NCBI RefSeq assembly: GCF_024138715.1
Contig: NZ_CP092074.1
Location: 1,302,001 to 1,366,000 of the forward strand
Length of the DNA: 64,000 nt
Source of the DNA: Emticicia sp. 21SJ11W-3
GTDB lineage: Bacteria; Bacteroidota; Bacteroidia; Cytophagales; Spirosomataceae
Reading direction: 5' to 3'
This document shows, piece by piece, positions 1-9,624 of the stretch. The position numbers were made by a program, and so were the translations under genes. Each line of letters begins with the position of its first letter. Positions within the stretch are counted from its first letter, which is position 1. The notes below the pieces were generated by a model that saw only the letters and a list, made by a program, of their open reading frames with translations, did not search any database and was not told where the DNA came from.

Positions 1-1036
1 CCTCTTTGTCGTTTTGTTTTTCGAGAATCATAATAAAATTACCATCGGGCTCTCTTAACACGGCACTTTCGGGTAATGTTCTGGCATTTCTGGTGCCGGT
101 TAATACCCTGGCGTTAATAAACATGCCCGGTATAAGCCTTTGCTCCTGTTGTTCATTGTTCAGGTGCACATGCACATTTATTGCTTTTGAGTCTGTTTCA
201 AAGGTCTGGCCTACCAAAAAAACGGTTCCTTCAACTTTATCGCCCAGTCGCGTGTCATCAATCAATACTTTTTGCCCTTTCTGTATCTTAAAAGCATCTT
301 TTTCAAGAATTTTCAGCTCAACGTGTAAATGCTCTTTGCTGATAATCTCAAACAGTACATCATTCGGGGCTACAGATTTGCCGGTATTGATATTTGTGGC
401 TTTAATGTATCCGCTAATAGGGGCAATAACATTTAATGTTGCAGATATATCGCCTTTTTTAAGTGCAGCAATATTAGTGCCTAATACCCGAAGCTTGGCC
501 TCAAGCGATTTCACAAGCGCCTGGTTACCTTTAAAGTCTGACTCTGCCTGCTGCAATTTCTTTTTTACGCCAATGTCTTCAGCATTCAGGCTTTGCTGGC
601 GCTCCAGTTCTTTTTCAAGAAAACCGGTATGAGCTGCTGCCTGAAAGTAATCCTGCTGCATCTGAATAAATTCAATAGATTCAATTGTAGCCAGTACAGT
701 ACCCTTGGTAACAAATCTGCCTGGAAGCGCATTATTAGAAGAGATATTTTTTACAAATCCATTAATGGGCAGGCTGATAGAGGCCATGTTTTCTGGTGGC
801 ACATCGGCCACCCCATTGGCTTTAATTTCTTCATTCAGAGGCATCTCTTTAAAGTTCCCCATGCCCAAATGCAGGTTTTTGAATTGTTCAGCCGATACCC
901 TTATAAGCCCGGTGGGGGCATTGGTTTGTGCCGAATCGGCAGTAGAGGTATTTGCCTTTTTATTTGCATCAGTGTTCTTTGTGCAGGCCTGTAGGCATGC
1001 AAGGCCTATCAGTGACAGAAAAAAATATGTTTTCAT
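1..1036 (-). CDS. RND efflux periplasmic adaptor subunit (partial)
   Basis: This is the membrane-fusion (HlyD/CusB-like) subunit that links the inner-membrane pump to the outer-membrane channel in a tripartite efflux system. Translation of the minus strand from ATG at 1036 gives a lipoprotein-type signal (MKTYFFLSLIGLACLQAC), a first beta/lipoyl half, a helical hairpin rich in Gln/Glu/Leu (about residues 130-190), and a second lipoyl half containing APISGYI. A beta-barrel segment with a PGMF motif follows. About 345 codons are visible and the C-terminus lies beyond the window. It starts 13 bases after the TolC-like gene stops, so it is the third gene of the efflux operon. No His-rich metal-binding tail is visible in the part present. 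The family call is firm; the transported metal is not known. Confidence 0.88.
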   Translation of the reverse strand, partial: MKTYFFLSLIGLACLQACTKNTDANKKANTSTADSAQTNAPTGLIRVSAEQFKNLHLGMGNFKEMPLNEEIKANGVADVPPENMASISLPINGFVKNISSNNALPGRFVTKGTVLATIESIEFIQMQQDYFQAAAHTGFLEKELERQQSLNAEDIGVKKKLQQAESDFKGNQALVKSLEAKLRVLGTNIAALKKGDISATLNVIAPISGYIKATNINTGKSVAPNDVLFEIISKEHLHVELKILEKDAFKIQKGQKVLIDDTRLGDKVEGTVFLVGQTFETDSKAINVHVHLNNEQQEQRLIPGMFINARVLTGTRNARTLPESAVLREPDGNFIMILEKQNDKE

Positions 1037-1048
1037 TGTATGTGCCGT

Positions 1049-2260
1049 TTAGTCTATACCCAGTAGTGTTTCTATCTGAATGATAGTGTGATTAAAATTT
1101 AGAACTGTTAGAAGGTAGTCGTCTTTAATTTGCCATGCCTGCTGATTGTTTTGCACCAGCTCAACATAATCAATTTCTCCGCTCTGATAGCTTCTCATGG
1201 CATTTTTCATGAGCACGTTGGCCTGTGGTAAAGCGTATTTTTCATAATAGGCAAGCGAACTGCGGTGTTTCTCATAATTGAGCCTTAAAACATGAAGCTG
1301 GCCTGTTATCTGGTTTTCGGCCTGCCGCAGATGCGATTCCGCTATTTTTTCGTTCACCTGTGCCGCTTCTATTCTTGCTTTCTGCGCTTTGGTGAAAATC
1401 GGTATGCCTATACCGCCGGACACCACCATCTGGTTAAGCTGATGCTCAATACTCTGATTGATGATTCCCAAACGAAAGTCAGGTTTTAATCGCTGTTTTT
1501 CAAGGTTAGTCTGCATTTTGCTTACCTCGGTTTGTTGTTCCACAACTGCCAATAGAGGGTTACTCAAGCTGTTGAAAGACCGGCTGATTACGGTGGTATC
1601 TCTCTTCAGAGGCAAAGAAAAATCAAGCGAAAAATCATCCTTGCTGTTCAATACTATTTTAAAAGCCTGATAAGCAGCCGATTCGTCTTTGTCCAGTATC
1701 CTTAGCCGGTTATTGATGTCCTGTAGCCTTACCTCTGCGCTTATTTTTTCAAGGGCATTGCTTTCGCCGGCTTTATACCGGGCCTGGGCCATTTGCATGG
1801 CGCTACGGTATACGCTATCCTGCTGGGTAAGCGCCTGTCTTAATTGCTGATAATAATACAACTGATAGTATAGCTGTTTCAGAGAACCTACAATTTCAGA
1901 TTTGCGCAGAATCTGGTTTTTCTGGCTGGCAACTACATGGCTTTGCTGCAAATCTGCCTGTGCCTGATACAATTTCGGATGTGCAAATTGTTGCACCAGG
2001 CCCAAGGTGTAGTCGTTGGTATAAGGTGTTTGTGTTCTACCCAGCTGCACATCTATATTGGTTTTAGGTAGTTCTCTGGCTGTTTTAACCAGCAATTGTT
2101 GGCCTTCGGTTTCAAGACTGCTTATTTTAAGCAGGTAATTGTTTTTGGCGGCTATATCAATACTTTGTTGCAATGATAGCGTTTGCCCTCTGGCGGCTTG
2201 TAAAAAAGCCAGCACCACACAAAGTATAAGGCCTGAATGTTTCAGTGTTTGCGTTTTCAT
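1049..2260 (-). CDS. TolC family outer-membrane efflux protein (CzcC-like)
   Basis: This is the outer-membrane channel of the efflux complex, 403 aa, the usual length for CzcC/CusC-type proteins. It has an N-terminal signal peptide of about 25 residues ending near ARG-QTLSLQQSI. Long amphipathic helices rich in Gln, Ala and Leu follow, with two TolC repeats, including the typical NYEKHRSSLAYYEK and YQSGEIDYVELVQ segments. Its ATG overlaps the stop of the pump gene by 4 bases (2257-2260), which indicates translational coupling within the operon. No lipobox is seen, unlike many proteobacterial CusC proteins. The family assignment is sound; substrate specificity is inferred only from the adjacent heavy-metal-type pump. 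Confidence 0.9.
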   Translation of the reverse strand: MKTQTLKHSGLILCVVLAFLQAARGQTLSLQQSIDIAAKNNYLLKISSLETEGQQLLVKTARELPKTNIDVQLGRTQTPYTNDYTLGLVQQFAHPKLYQAQADLQQSHVVASQKNQILRKSEIVGSLKQLYYQLYYYQQLRQALTQQDSVYRSAMQMAQARYKAGESNALEKISAEVRLQDINNRLRILDKDESAAYQAFKIVLNSKDDFSLDFSLPLKRDTTVISRSFNSLSNPLLAVVEQQTEVSKMQTNLEKQRLKPDFRLGIINQSIEHQLNQMVVSGGIGIPIFTKAQKARIEAAQVNEKIAESHLRQAENQITGQLHVLRLNYEKHRSSLAYYEKYALPQANVLMKNAMRSYQSGEIDYVELVQNNQQAWQIKDDYLLTVLNFNHTIIQIETLLGID

Positions 2261-5200
2261 TGAACTTTCTTTTTTGAAAATAAGGTATAAATAACGGGTA
2301 GTACCACAAGTGTAAGAAGGGTTGCCGAAATAAGGCCACCTATAACCACTGTAGCCAGGGGTTTTTGAACCTCTGCTCCGGCCGAATGCGAAATGGCCAT
2401 TGGTAAAAAGCCCAGCGATGCAACAGAGGCTGTCATGATTACCGGACGGAACCTGTCTCTGACACCCTGAAAAGTTCTCTGATAGATGTCATCTATTCCT
2501 TCACTTTCCAGATGATTCAGGTGGCTCAGCAATACAATGCCGTTAAGAACAGCCACCCCAAACAGTGCAATAAAACCAACCCCTGCCGATATACTGAAGG
2601 GCATATCGCGCACCCATAATGCTACTATGCCTCCAATGGCAGAAAGCGGAATAGCGGTGAAAATCATCGAGGCTTCTCTGAAAGATCTGAAAGTAAAATA
2701 TAGCAGCATGAATATCAGCAACAAGGCTACAGGTACAGCTATACTCAGGCGGTCTTTTGCTTTTTGGAGGTTTTCAAAAGCACCACCATAAACGTAGTAA
2801 TAACCAGCCGGTAGCTTCACCTGTGCATCAAGTTTCTGGCGGATTTCGTTAACCAGGCTTTCTACATCCCGGTTTTGCGGGCTTATACCAATGGTTATGC
2901 GGCGTCTGGTGTTTTCATGTGATATTTGCGCCGGAGCCGAAATATACGAGATGTCGGCCACCTCTTCAAAGTTAACGTAAGAGCCATTGGACAGTTTTAC
3001 ATACAATGCTTTTACGCCGTCAATATCATTTCTGTAGGTAGAGTCAAGCCTCAGAACCATATCAAACCTTTTTTCATCTTCAAACACCGTTCCGGCTTTT
3101 TCTCCGGCAAAAGCAGTTTTAAGAACCAGGTTCAGGTCTTCAATATTCAATCCGTATTGAGCCAGTTTTTCTCTTTTATATACTACTGATATCTGTGGTA
3201 AACCCACCAGACGTTCAATTTTTATGCTTGCCACGCCGTCAATTTTTTCAATTACTGCGGCACAGGCACTAGCACGCTCAGCCAGTTTTTCAAGGTCGTT
3301 TCCGAATATCTTTACCACTATTTCAGAACGTGAGCCGGCAATCATTTCGTTAAAGCGCATCTGAATAGGCTGGGTAAACTCCAGGCTCATGCCCGGTACC
3401 TCGCGGGTAATTACATCGGCCATTTTTTCAAATATTTCTTCTTTGGTTTTGGCTGATACCCATTCTGATTTGTCTTTCATCGATATCATCAGGTCTGACA
3501 TCTCAACTGGCATTGGGTCTGTTGGTACTTCTGATGCACCTATACGGCCAACAATTTGCTGTATTTCCGGGAAATGCTTCTTCAATGCTTTTTGAGCCCT
3601 GGTGGTGGCGTCTACAGTTGCAGAAAGTGATGTGCCGGGCGGAGTCTGAAAATCAATAGCTATATCTCCTTCTTCAAGTGTGGGTATAAATTCTCCCCCG
3701 AGTGTTGAGAAAATCCAGATACTAAAGCCAAATAGCCCGAATGCAATGCCTATTACCAGTTTTTTTCTCTGTAAAGCCCATTTGAACAAGGGCTGGTAAG
3801 CATTGAAAACTGAATTAACGATGGTGTCTGAAATTTTGAAGTGTTTGTTGCCTTCATTTTTAAGAAGCAATGCCGAAACTGCCGGTACGTAGGTAAGTGA
3901 AAGCACCAGTGCCGACACAATGGCAAGGCTCACTGTAATAGCCATTGGTTTAAACATTTTGCCTTCAACACCAGACAAGGTAAGCAGCGGCAGGTAAACA
4001 GTGAGGATGATGATAACTCCGAAGATGGCCGAATTAAGGATTTTTGAAGTTGCCTTAAATACCAGATTATCCATTTCCGGCTGATTCAGTTTTGTTTTCT
4101 GAGGTACCATACTCCGGTCTTGCAGGTAATGCAGTATGCCTTCCACCACAATTATTGACCCGTCAATTATCAGCCCGAAGTCAATAGCACCCAGGCTCAT
4201 CAGATTGGCAGAAATGCCGAAGGTGTTCATCAGGCTCAGCGTTACAAGCATTGATAGCGGTATAACAGAGGCCACCAGCAAGCCTGCTCTGATACTACCC
4301 ATAAGCAGCACCAGCACAAATACCACAATAAGCCCCCCTTCAATAAGATTGGTTTCTACTGTATGTATGGCCTTGTCAATCAGTTTGGTACGGTCTATAA
4401 ATGCATTAATCACCAGGCCTTCGGGCAAAGTTTTCTGAATACGGGCTATCCGCTCTTTTACACCCTTAATGGTTTTTTCAGAGTCGGCACCTTTCAGCAT
4501 CAGCACTACTGCACCAACTGTTTCTCCTTTTCCGTTCTGGGTCATGGCGCCAAAGCGGTTGGCATGGCCAAATTGTACGGTGGCTACCTCCTTTACCAGC
4601 AACGGCACATTGCCTGCTGTTTTTATCACAATGTTTTCTATATCGCTCAGGGTTTTGGTGGTTCCTTCACCTCTGATAAAATACGCCTGGTTGTTTTTTT
4701 CTATATAGCTGCCGCCAGTGTTGGCATTGTTCCTGCTCAGGGCGTCAAACAATTCAGAAAGGCTGGTGTTATTGGCACGGAGGCGCTCTGGGTTTGCGCT
4801 TATTTCATATTGTTTGACGTATCCGCCAAAACTGCTGATTTCTATAACTCCTTTTACACCTGCTAACTGCCGTTTTACTATCCAGTCCTGAATAGTCCGT
4901 AAGTCTGTCAGTGAATAGCGCTCTTCGTATCCTTTACGGGGTACAATGGTGTACTGGTAAATTTCGCCAAGGCCTGTGGTTATCGGAGCAAGCTCGGGCT
5001 TGCCAAATTGCGTTGGTATTTTGTCTTCAGTGGCTTTTAGCTGCTCGGCAACCAGTTGCCTGGCTTGCAGCATTTGTATTGATTCGTCGAACACGATGGT
5101 AATAACCGAAAGCCCAAGGCGCGAGGTAGACCGAATTTCTTCTACTCCCTGCAGGTTGGCCATTTGTTGCTCAATTGGTGAAGTAATGTATTGCTCCACT

Positions 5201-5379
5201 TCCTGTGCTGCCAGGGTAGGTGTTTGAGATAAAATTACCACCTGATTATTGGTAACATCAGGTATGGCATCTATGGGCAATTGGGTGAGGGAGTATCCGC
5301 CCCAGCCAATCAGACCCAATACCATCATACCGATGATAATTTTATTTTTGATACTAAATTTTATGATGGCATCAAACAT
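2257..5379 (-). CDS. Heavy-metal RND efflux pump (CzcA/CusA family)
   Basis: This inner-membrane proton-driven pump exports metal cations into the adaptor-channel conduit. At 1040 aa it has the full length of the HME-RND family. It begins with an FSIKNKIIIGMMVLG transmembrane helix. The TM4 proton-relay signature of heavy-metal pumps is present as Asp400, Asp406 and Glu413 (AIDFGLIID...VVE). The TDPMPVEMSDLM segment resembles CzcA-type Zn/Co/Ni pumps more than the CusA Cu/Ag type, but metal choice cannot be settled by eye. A second set of helices (LLIFMLLYFTFRSF...) ends the protein. It is the first pump gene of the operon, preceded by a small leader protein 110 bases upstream. Confidence 0.93.
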   Translation of the reverse strand: MFDAIIKFSIKNKIIIGMMVLGLIGWGGYSLTQLPIDAIPDVTNNQVVILSQTPTLAAQEVEQYITSPIEQQMANLQGVEEIRSTSRLGLSVITIVFDESIQMLQARQLVAEQLKATEDKIPTQFGKPELAPITTGLGEIYQYTIVPRKGYEERYSLTDLRTIQDWIVKRQLAGVKGVIEISSFGGYVKQYEISANPERLRANNTSLSELFDALSRNNANTGGSYIEKNNQAYFIRGEGTTKTLSDIENIVIKTAGNVPLLVKEVATVQFGHANRFGAMTQNGKGETVGAVVLMLKGADSEKTIKGVKERIARIQKTLPEGLVINAFIDRTKLIDKAIHTVETNLIEGGLIVVFVLVLLMGSIRAGLLVASVIPLSMLVTLSLMNTFGISANLMSLGAIDFGLIIDGSIIVVEGILHYLQDRSMVPQKTKLNQPEMDNLVFKATSKILNSAIFGVIIILTVYLPLLTLSGVEGKMFKPMAITVSLAIVSALVLSLTYVPAVSALLLKNEGNKHFKISDTIVNSVFNAYQPLFKWALQRKKLVIGIAFGLFGFSIWIFSTLGGEFIPTLEEGDIAIDFQTPPGTSLSATVDATTRAQKALKKHFPEIQQIVGRIGASEVPTDPMPVEMSDLMISMKDKSEWVSAKTKEEIFEKMADVITREVPGMSLEFTQPIQMRFNEMIAGSRSEIVVKIFGNDLEKLAERASACAAVIEKIDGVASIKIERLVGLPQISVVYKREKLAQYGLNIEDLNLVLKTAFAGEKAGTVFEDEKRFDMVLRLDSTYRNDIDGVKALYVKLSNGSYVNFEEVADISYISAPAQISHENTRRRITIGISPQNRDVESLVNEIRQKLDAQVKLPAGYYYVYGGAFENLQKAKDRLSIAVPVALLLIFMLLYFTFRSFREASMIFTAIPLSAIGGIVALWVRDMPFSISAGVGFIALFGVAVLNGIVLLSHLNHLESEGIDDIYQRTFQGVRDRFRPVIMTASVASLGFLPMAISHSAGAEVQKPLATVVIGGLISATLLTLVVLPVIYTLFSKKKVQ

Positions 5380-5489
5380 GATGTTAATGAGAAAATGTGA
5401 GGTAGAATATTTAATATTGATATAACAGAATAAGCCTAGCGGAATCAGTGCATCACTGACCCGGATAGCCGTTTAAATGAGAGAGAAGA

Positions 5490-5927
5490 TTAGGCCCTGG
5501 GAGGGTTGAGTAAGTTTAACTCGACAGAAAAGAAGTAATGATTAAGCCAGTTGAAATGGTCTTCTTTACTGATAAATGAGAGTACTGCCGTACCGCTAAA
5601 GGATAATAGCGACGGTAAAAGATACATATAGCTTACACCGTTAATATCAAAAGAGGGTAAGCTCGGATGTTTTGTTTTGGCGTGTTCTGAGTTGGCTGAG
5701 TAATGCATAACAAGAAAAACCCAGAGATTAAAGTCTTTGGGTGCATCTCTTTTATGCTGGTAGTAGTGTGTTACAAGTTCTGAAAGCTTAATTGACTGGC
5801 TCCAGTTTACTTTCGGAACAAGGCTACCTAATGAGATGGTAATAAACAGTATGACAGCAATGAAACGCCGCAAATATTTATAGATGTTTTGTACAAATAT
5901 AATAGTATATCTATACAATTGGTTCAT
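5490..5927 (-). CDS. Small conserved leader protein of the metal-efflux operon
   Basis: This is a protein of about 145 aa with one hydrophobic N-terminal segment (FIAVILFITISLGSLV), a His/Tyr-rich middle (LVTHYYQHKRDAP, VMHYSANSEH) and a C-terminus ending NPPRA. Short proteins with a signal anchor, an ELLVEHYQHH-like motif, a His-rich stretch and a terminal PPR are, to my recollection, frequent directly upstream of CzcA-type operons in Bacteroidota. This one fits in position and form. It may bind metal in the periplasm, but that is inference. The ATG at 5927 is chosen over a TTG at 5939; a later start is possible, because a promoter-like TATATTTG (minus strand, 5894-5901) lies inside the N-terminal coding part. 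Confidence 0.6.
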   Translation of the reverse strand: MNQLYRYTIIFVQNIYKYLRRFIAVILFITISLGSLVPKVNWSQSIKLSELVTHYYQHKRDAPKDFNLWVFLVMHYSANSEHAKTKHPSLPSFDINGVSYMYLLPSLLSFSGTAVLSFISKEDHFNWLNHYFFSVELNLLNPPRA

Positions 5928-5993
5928 TAAAATAGACAAATGCGGCGTTTTGGCAGAATTTTTCAGTAATTCATAATCATTATAAATAATTAT

Positions 5994-6986
5994 TTATTTC
6001 AGGGTCTGTTTTTCTACACCTTCGTTGGTTATTACAATCGGTTTTATAAGGCCTTTTTTATCAAAAAACATTTGGTCAATGCAGGTTACCCTTGAATTAC
6101 CATCGGTTTCAGTTAATGGCCTGCGGTGGTAAACTATGTACCAGTCTTTGCTGCCTTCAGCATGGATGACCGAATGATGACCCGCACCTGTGGCTATGGC
6201 AGGGTTTTGTTGTAGTATTTTACCTATGCGCTTAAATGGCCCGAAGGGGGTATCGGCAATGGCATAGGCAACACTGTAGTTGGGGCCAGTCCAGCCGCCT
6301 TCCGACCACATAAAGTAATATTTGCCATCTTTTTTAAACATAAATGGTCCTTCAACATAGTTTTCCGGGGTAATCTCTTTAAATATACTTCCGTCTTCAT
6401 AAGGTATAAAACCCGTAAAATCTTTTTTCAGATGAGCAATGTTGCAGTGTCTCCAGCCGCCATAAATAAGGTAGTATTCGTCATTGTCTTTAAATACAAA
6501 CTGGTCGATAGGTTGGGCTCCATTATGAAATTTGTCTATCAGTGGTTTGCCCAGGTAATCTCTGAATGGCCCTTCAGGTTTATTGGCAACAGCTATGCCT
6601 ATGCCACCCAATTCTTTGTCGCTCTGAATATCATTGGCACCAAAGAAGAGATAATACTTTTTATCTTTTTCAATAATAGATGGCGCCCACATGGCACGTT
6701 TTGCCCATTTTATAGATGCGGTGTCTAATATGCGTTCATGTTTGGTCCAGGTTACGAGATCCGGAGAAGAAAAGGCATCAAAAAATACCTGTTTGCCATA
6801 AGGAGCCGAGTAGGTGGGGTATATCCAATACTTTTTGCCGAAAATGGTACCTTCGGGGTCGGCGTACCATCCTTGAAAAACGGGGTTTCCGGCTGTTTTT
6901 TTGTTTTGAGCAAAGATACAACTAACAGCCAAGGCTATTAGCAGTGTGGTTAACAGAAAACGAACCGGGCTTTTTAGCTTTAACAT
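5994..6986 (-). CDS. Glycoside hydrolase family 43 protein (exported)
   Basis: This is a five-bladed beta-propeller glycosidase acting on arabinose-, xylose- or galactose-containing polysaccharides outside the cytoplasm. The ATG at 6986 gives a 330-aa protein with a clean signal (MLKLKSPVRFLLTTLLIALAVSC), so it is preferred to the upstream ATG at 7109. Cys23 could also make it a lipoprotein. GH43 landmarks are the catalytic-base Asp43 in WYADPEG, the Asp in PIDQFVFKDNDEYY, and the acid Glu in YVEGPFMFKKDGKYYF. A late HHSVIH segment typical of family 43 is also present. No SusC/SusD pair is nearby, so this is not part of a classical polysaccharide-utilisation locus. The exact substrate is not readable. 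Confidence 0.85.
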   Translation of the reverse strand: MLKLKSPVRFLLTTLLIALAVSCIFAQNKKTAGNPVFQGWYADPEGTIFGKKYWIYPTYSAPYGKQVFFDAFSSPDLVTWTKHERILDTASIKWAKRAMWAPSIIEKDKKYYLFFGANDIQSDKELGGIGIAVANKPEGPFRDYLGKPLIDKFHNGAQPIDQFVFKDNDEYYLIYGGWRHCNIAHLKKDFTGFIPYEDGSIFKEITPENYVEGPFMFKKDGKYYFMWSEGGWTGPNYSVAYAIADTPFGPFKRIGKILQQNPAIATGAGHHSVIHAEGSKDWYIVYHRRPLTETDGNSRVTCIDQMFFDKKGLIKPIVITNEGVEKQTLK

Positions 6987-7296
6987 AGGTTTTGATAGAA
7001 AATAAGGTTGAAATTTTTTGAGTTGTAAATATAAGCCACAAATGTTTATTTTCTGAAGGAACAACCAATTAAGCCAGGTAGTCGTCATGGCTTTTAAACG
7101 ATGTAACATCGGTATTTAAGGTAATGAAGTTAAATATGGCAGCAGAACCAGGTTTTAATTGAAGCCTTGTTTTAAAAAAATGCATTCGTTAAAGGCAATG
7201 CCCTTCAATAAAAGTTGATATATTTGTATAAGATTATCTTCAATTACCCCGTTGTTACTAAAATCCAGAAGCATTCTGTCTATTTAAATCAGCATC
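6987..7296. other. Divergent intergenic region
   Basis: This 310-base AT-rich gap separates the GH43 gene (minus) from the PQQ sugar dehydrogenase gene (plus). It holds upstream in-frame ATGs of the GH43 frame (7109) that lack a signal peptide at their N-terminus, and one TAnnTTTG-type promoter element for the plus-strand gene. No RNA gene or repeat is seen. Confidence 0.5.
7219..7226 (+). promoter_or_regulatory. Possible -7 promoter element
   Basis: TATATTTG fits the Bacteroidota TAnnTTTG -7 element and lies about 70 bases upstream of the PQQ sugar dehydrogenase start. No good TTTG -33 element is found 19-21 bases upstream, so the call is weak. Confidence 0.35.
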
Positions 7297-9618
7297 ATGA
7301 CAAGAAAAATTCCATATCTGTTTTTTGCTTTCTTCTTATGTATCAGCTCTCTATGTTTTGCTCAGCCTCCCGGATTTATCGATGAAAAAATCTCTGATAA
7401 CTGGACAATACCCGTTGGGCTGACTTTCGATAAATTGGGTAGAATGTATGTTTGGGAAAAAGCAGGGAAAATATATATGGTCGAAAAGGGAGTAAAGAAT
7501 CCGGTTCCTGTTTTAGATATCAGTGAAGAAGTACTTAATTTCAATGATCATGGGCTCAATGGAGTTGTTCTGGACCCTGATTTCCTTAACAACGGCCATA
7601 TTTATCTGCTTTATACTGCCAGAAGGCATCATGTTTTATACTATGGCACGCCCGAGTATAATCCTGGCATTGAAGAAAATTTTAAAACATCTATCGGCAG
7701 GGTTACCAGATATACGCTCAAAAAAGATGATGACTTTAAAAGTACTGATTACAATAGCCGGAAAGTACTGATTGGAGAGAGTATATCAACAGGTATTCCT
7801 ATTCTGACAGATAATCATGGTGTTGGTTCTTTGGTTTTCGGGAAAGATGGTACCTTGCTTGTGTCGGTGGGCGATGCATCTATTACCAGCGAGCCACCAT
7901 CTGATGACAGTAAAAGTCCATGGTTTCTTGAAGCTATTGAAGTAGGCATTATTACTCCTGAGCTAAACGTAAATGCTTTTAAAAGCCAGATTATTAATTG
8001 CTTTAACGGTAAATTGCTTAGAATTGACCCAGTAACCGGCGATGGACTGGCCTCTAACCCTTTCTATGAGGCAGCAAACCCCAGAGCGGCGAAATCTAGA
8101 GTCTGGGCTTATGGTTTGCGTAATCCGTTCCGGTTTGTGGTGCAACCAAATACTGGTAGCACGAATCCGGCAGATGGTAATCCGGGTACTTTATTTGTAG
8201 GTGATGTAGGCTGGGACCACCGGGAAGAAATTAATATAGTAACTAAAGGTGGGCAGAATTTTGGCTGGCCCATGTATGAAGGTATTAGCTATGTAAATCA
8301 GTCATATTCAGACTCGGCTTACAGGCCTGTGAATCCGGTAATGCCGATTGTTGAGTGGCGAGGGCCTTTGGCGCAAAGTACAGTTAATGGCGAAACTTAT
8401 GGCGTTGGGTCTCTTCAGTTTAAAGGGAATCCTTTTACGGGGATTGCTTCAATAGGTGGTATTTTTGATACATCAGATGCTTTTCCGGAAAATTACAGGA
8501 ATCTGTATTTTCAGGGTGACTACCAAGGCTGGGTAAAAGCATTCAGGCTTAACGGTAACAACAATGCAGTTGAGGTAATTGATATCACAGACGGTGTTTT
8601 TCCGACTTGCTTTGCCCAGAACCCACTTGATGGCAGTATTTATTATGTCAGCTATGATTATCCGGATAAAAATGAGGTTAGAAGAATTTACTTTGACCCT
8701 CAGGCAAACCTGAGACCAATTGTAGTTGCTGAGATGTCGACCAATTACGGTAAAACACCCCTATTTGTTAAGTTTAAAGCCAGCGATTCAAAAGACCCTG
8801 AGGGTGGACCCTTAAAATTTCATTGGGATTTTGGAGACGGGATTACTTCTGATGAGCCTGACCCATACAATGTGTATATTCATACGGACGACCAAATTAA
8901 AGAAGCAACCGTAACACTTACTGTTACAGATAACGTGGGTAAGTCAGACACCAAAACGTTTGTGGTCTATCTGAATAATACCCCACCGAAAATATTAAAA
9001 ACAAGCATTGATTCGCTCGATAGTTTTTCAAATGTAGCAGACTACAAAGTAAAACTTTCGGCATCTGTTGTTGATGATGAACATACTGATTTATCGTATC
9101 AATGGATAGTTGTGTTGCACCATGACCAGCACACCCATTTTGTAACCAGTTTTAAAAAACCGGAGGGAGAGGTTGTTTTGGGTCGCGTGCCATGCGATAA
9201 CCAGGAGTATTACTACAGAATAAGTCTTGTGGTAACTGACCCAACAGGTTTAAGTGGTACTTTCAACAAAGGCGTAATTCCGATTTGTCCAAAAGACCCT
9301 GACCCGGATCCTGACCCCGACCCTAATCCGGATCCCGACCCAGATCCTGACCCTGACCCGGAAGAAATTATCCTGGGGGTTTATCCAAATCCTACCCCAA
9401 ACACGATTTCTTTGCTGGCCAATAAAGATTTTGAAAATCAATTTGTAAAAATAAACCTGGTTGATAGCAGAGGCCAGTCAATAAGCAAAAAAGAGGGCTA
9501 TTGGGTAAACTTGAAAGAAGACGTGAATAAGGCTTTGTCGAGCCAGAGTATAGGAATCTATTTTCTTACTATAAATTACGGCGACAAAACCAGGGTTTTC
9601 AGAATTTATAAAGAATAG
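7297..9618 (+). CDS. Secreted PQQ-dependent sugar dehydrogenase with PKD and T9SS domains
   Basis: This is a 773-aa multidomain exported protein. It has a signal peptide (residues 1-22, ending SLCFA) and a glucose/sorbosone-dehydrogenase beta-propeller (about 30-450) with VWAYGLRNPFRF, GDVGWDHREEINIV and GQNFGWPMYEG, typical of the soluble PQQ sugar dehydrogenase fold. A PKD domain follows (about 470-565; FHWDFGDG), then another Ig-like segment. An acidic Asp-Pro linker (667-688) leads to a type IX secretion sorting domain (GVYPNPTPN... to the end). It probably oxidises aldose sugars at the cell surface or in the medium. It is monocistronic, flanked by its own promoter region and a strong terminator. 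Cofactor and substrate are inferred from the family. Confidence 0.88.
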   Translation: MTRKIPYLFFAFFLCISSLCFAQPPGFIDEKISDNWTIPVGLTFDKLGRMYVWEKAGKIYMVEKGVKNPVPVLDISEEVLNFNDHGLNGVVLDPDFLNNGHIYLLYTARRHHVLYYGTPEYNPGIEENFKTSIGRVTRYTLKKDDDFKSTDYNSRKVLIGESISTGIPILTDNHGVGSLVFGKDGTLLVSVGDASITSEPPSDDSKSPWFLEAIEVGIITPELNVNAFKSQIINCFNGKLLRIDPVTGDGLASNPFYEAANPRAAKSRVWAYGLRNPFRFVVQPNTGSTNPADGNPGTLFVGDVGWDHREEINIVTKGGQNFGWPMYEGISYVNQSYSDSAYRPVNPVMPIVEWRGPLAQSTVNGETYGVGSLQFKGNPFTGIASIGGIFDTSDAFPENYRNLYFQGDYQGWVKAFRLNGNNNAVEVIDITDGVFPTCFAQNPLDGSIYYVSYDYPDKNEVRRIYFDPQANLRPIVVAEMSTNYGKTPLFVKFKASDSKDPEGGPLKFHWDFGDGITSDEPDPYNVYIHTDDQIKEATVTLTVTDNVGKSDTKTFVVYLNNTPPKILKTSIDSLDSFSNVADYKVKLSASVVDDEHTDLSYQWIVVLHHDQHTHFVTSFKKPEGEVVLGRVPCDNQEYYYRISLVVTDPTGLSGTFNKGVIPICPKDPDPDPDPDPNPDPDPDPDPDPEEIILGVYPNPTPNTISLLANKDFENQFVKINLVDSRGQSISKKEGYWVNLKEDVNKALSSQSIGIYFLTINYGDKTRVFRIYKE
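9295..9360 (+). repeat. Asp-Pro dipeptide repeat linker
   Basis: Twenty-two codons encode eleven X-Pro pairs (ten DP, one NP) joining the Ig-like part to the T9SS sorting domain. Synonymous codons vary (gac/gat, cct/ccc/ccg/cca), so the protein repeat looks selected rather than recently slipped. Confidence 0.9.
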
Positions 9619-9624
9619 CCACAA

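Noticed and set aside
9250-9441. Open frame encoding Arg/Val repeats opposite the Asp-Pro linker
   Set aside because: It is simply the reverse complement of the DP repeat region.
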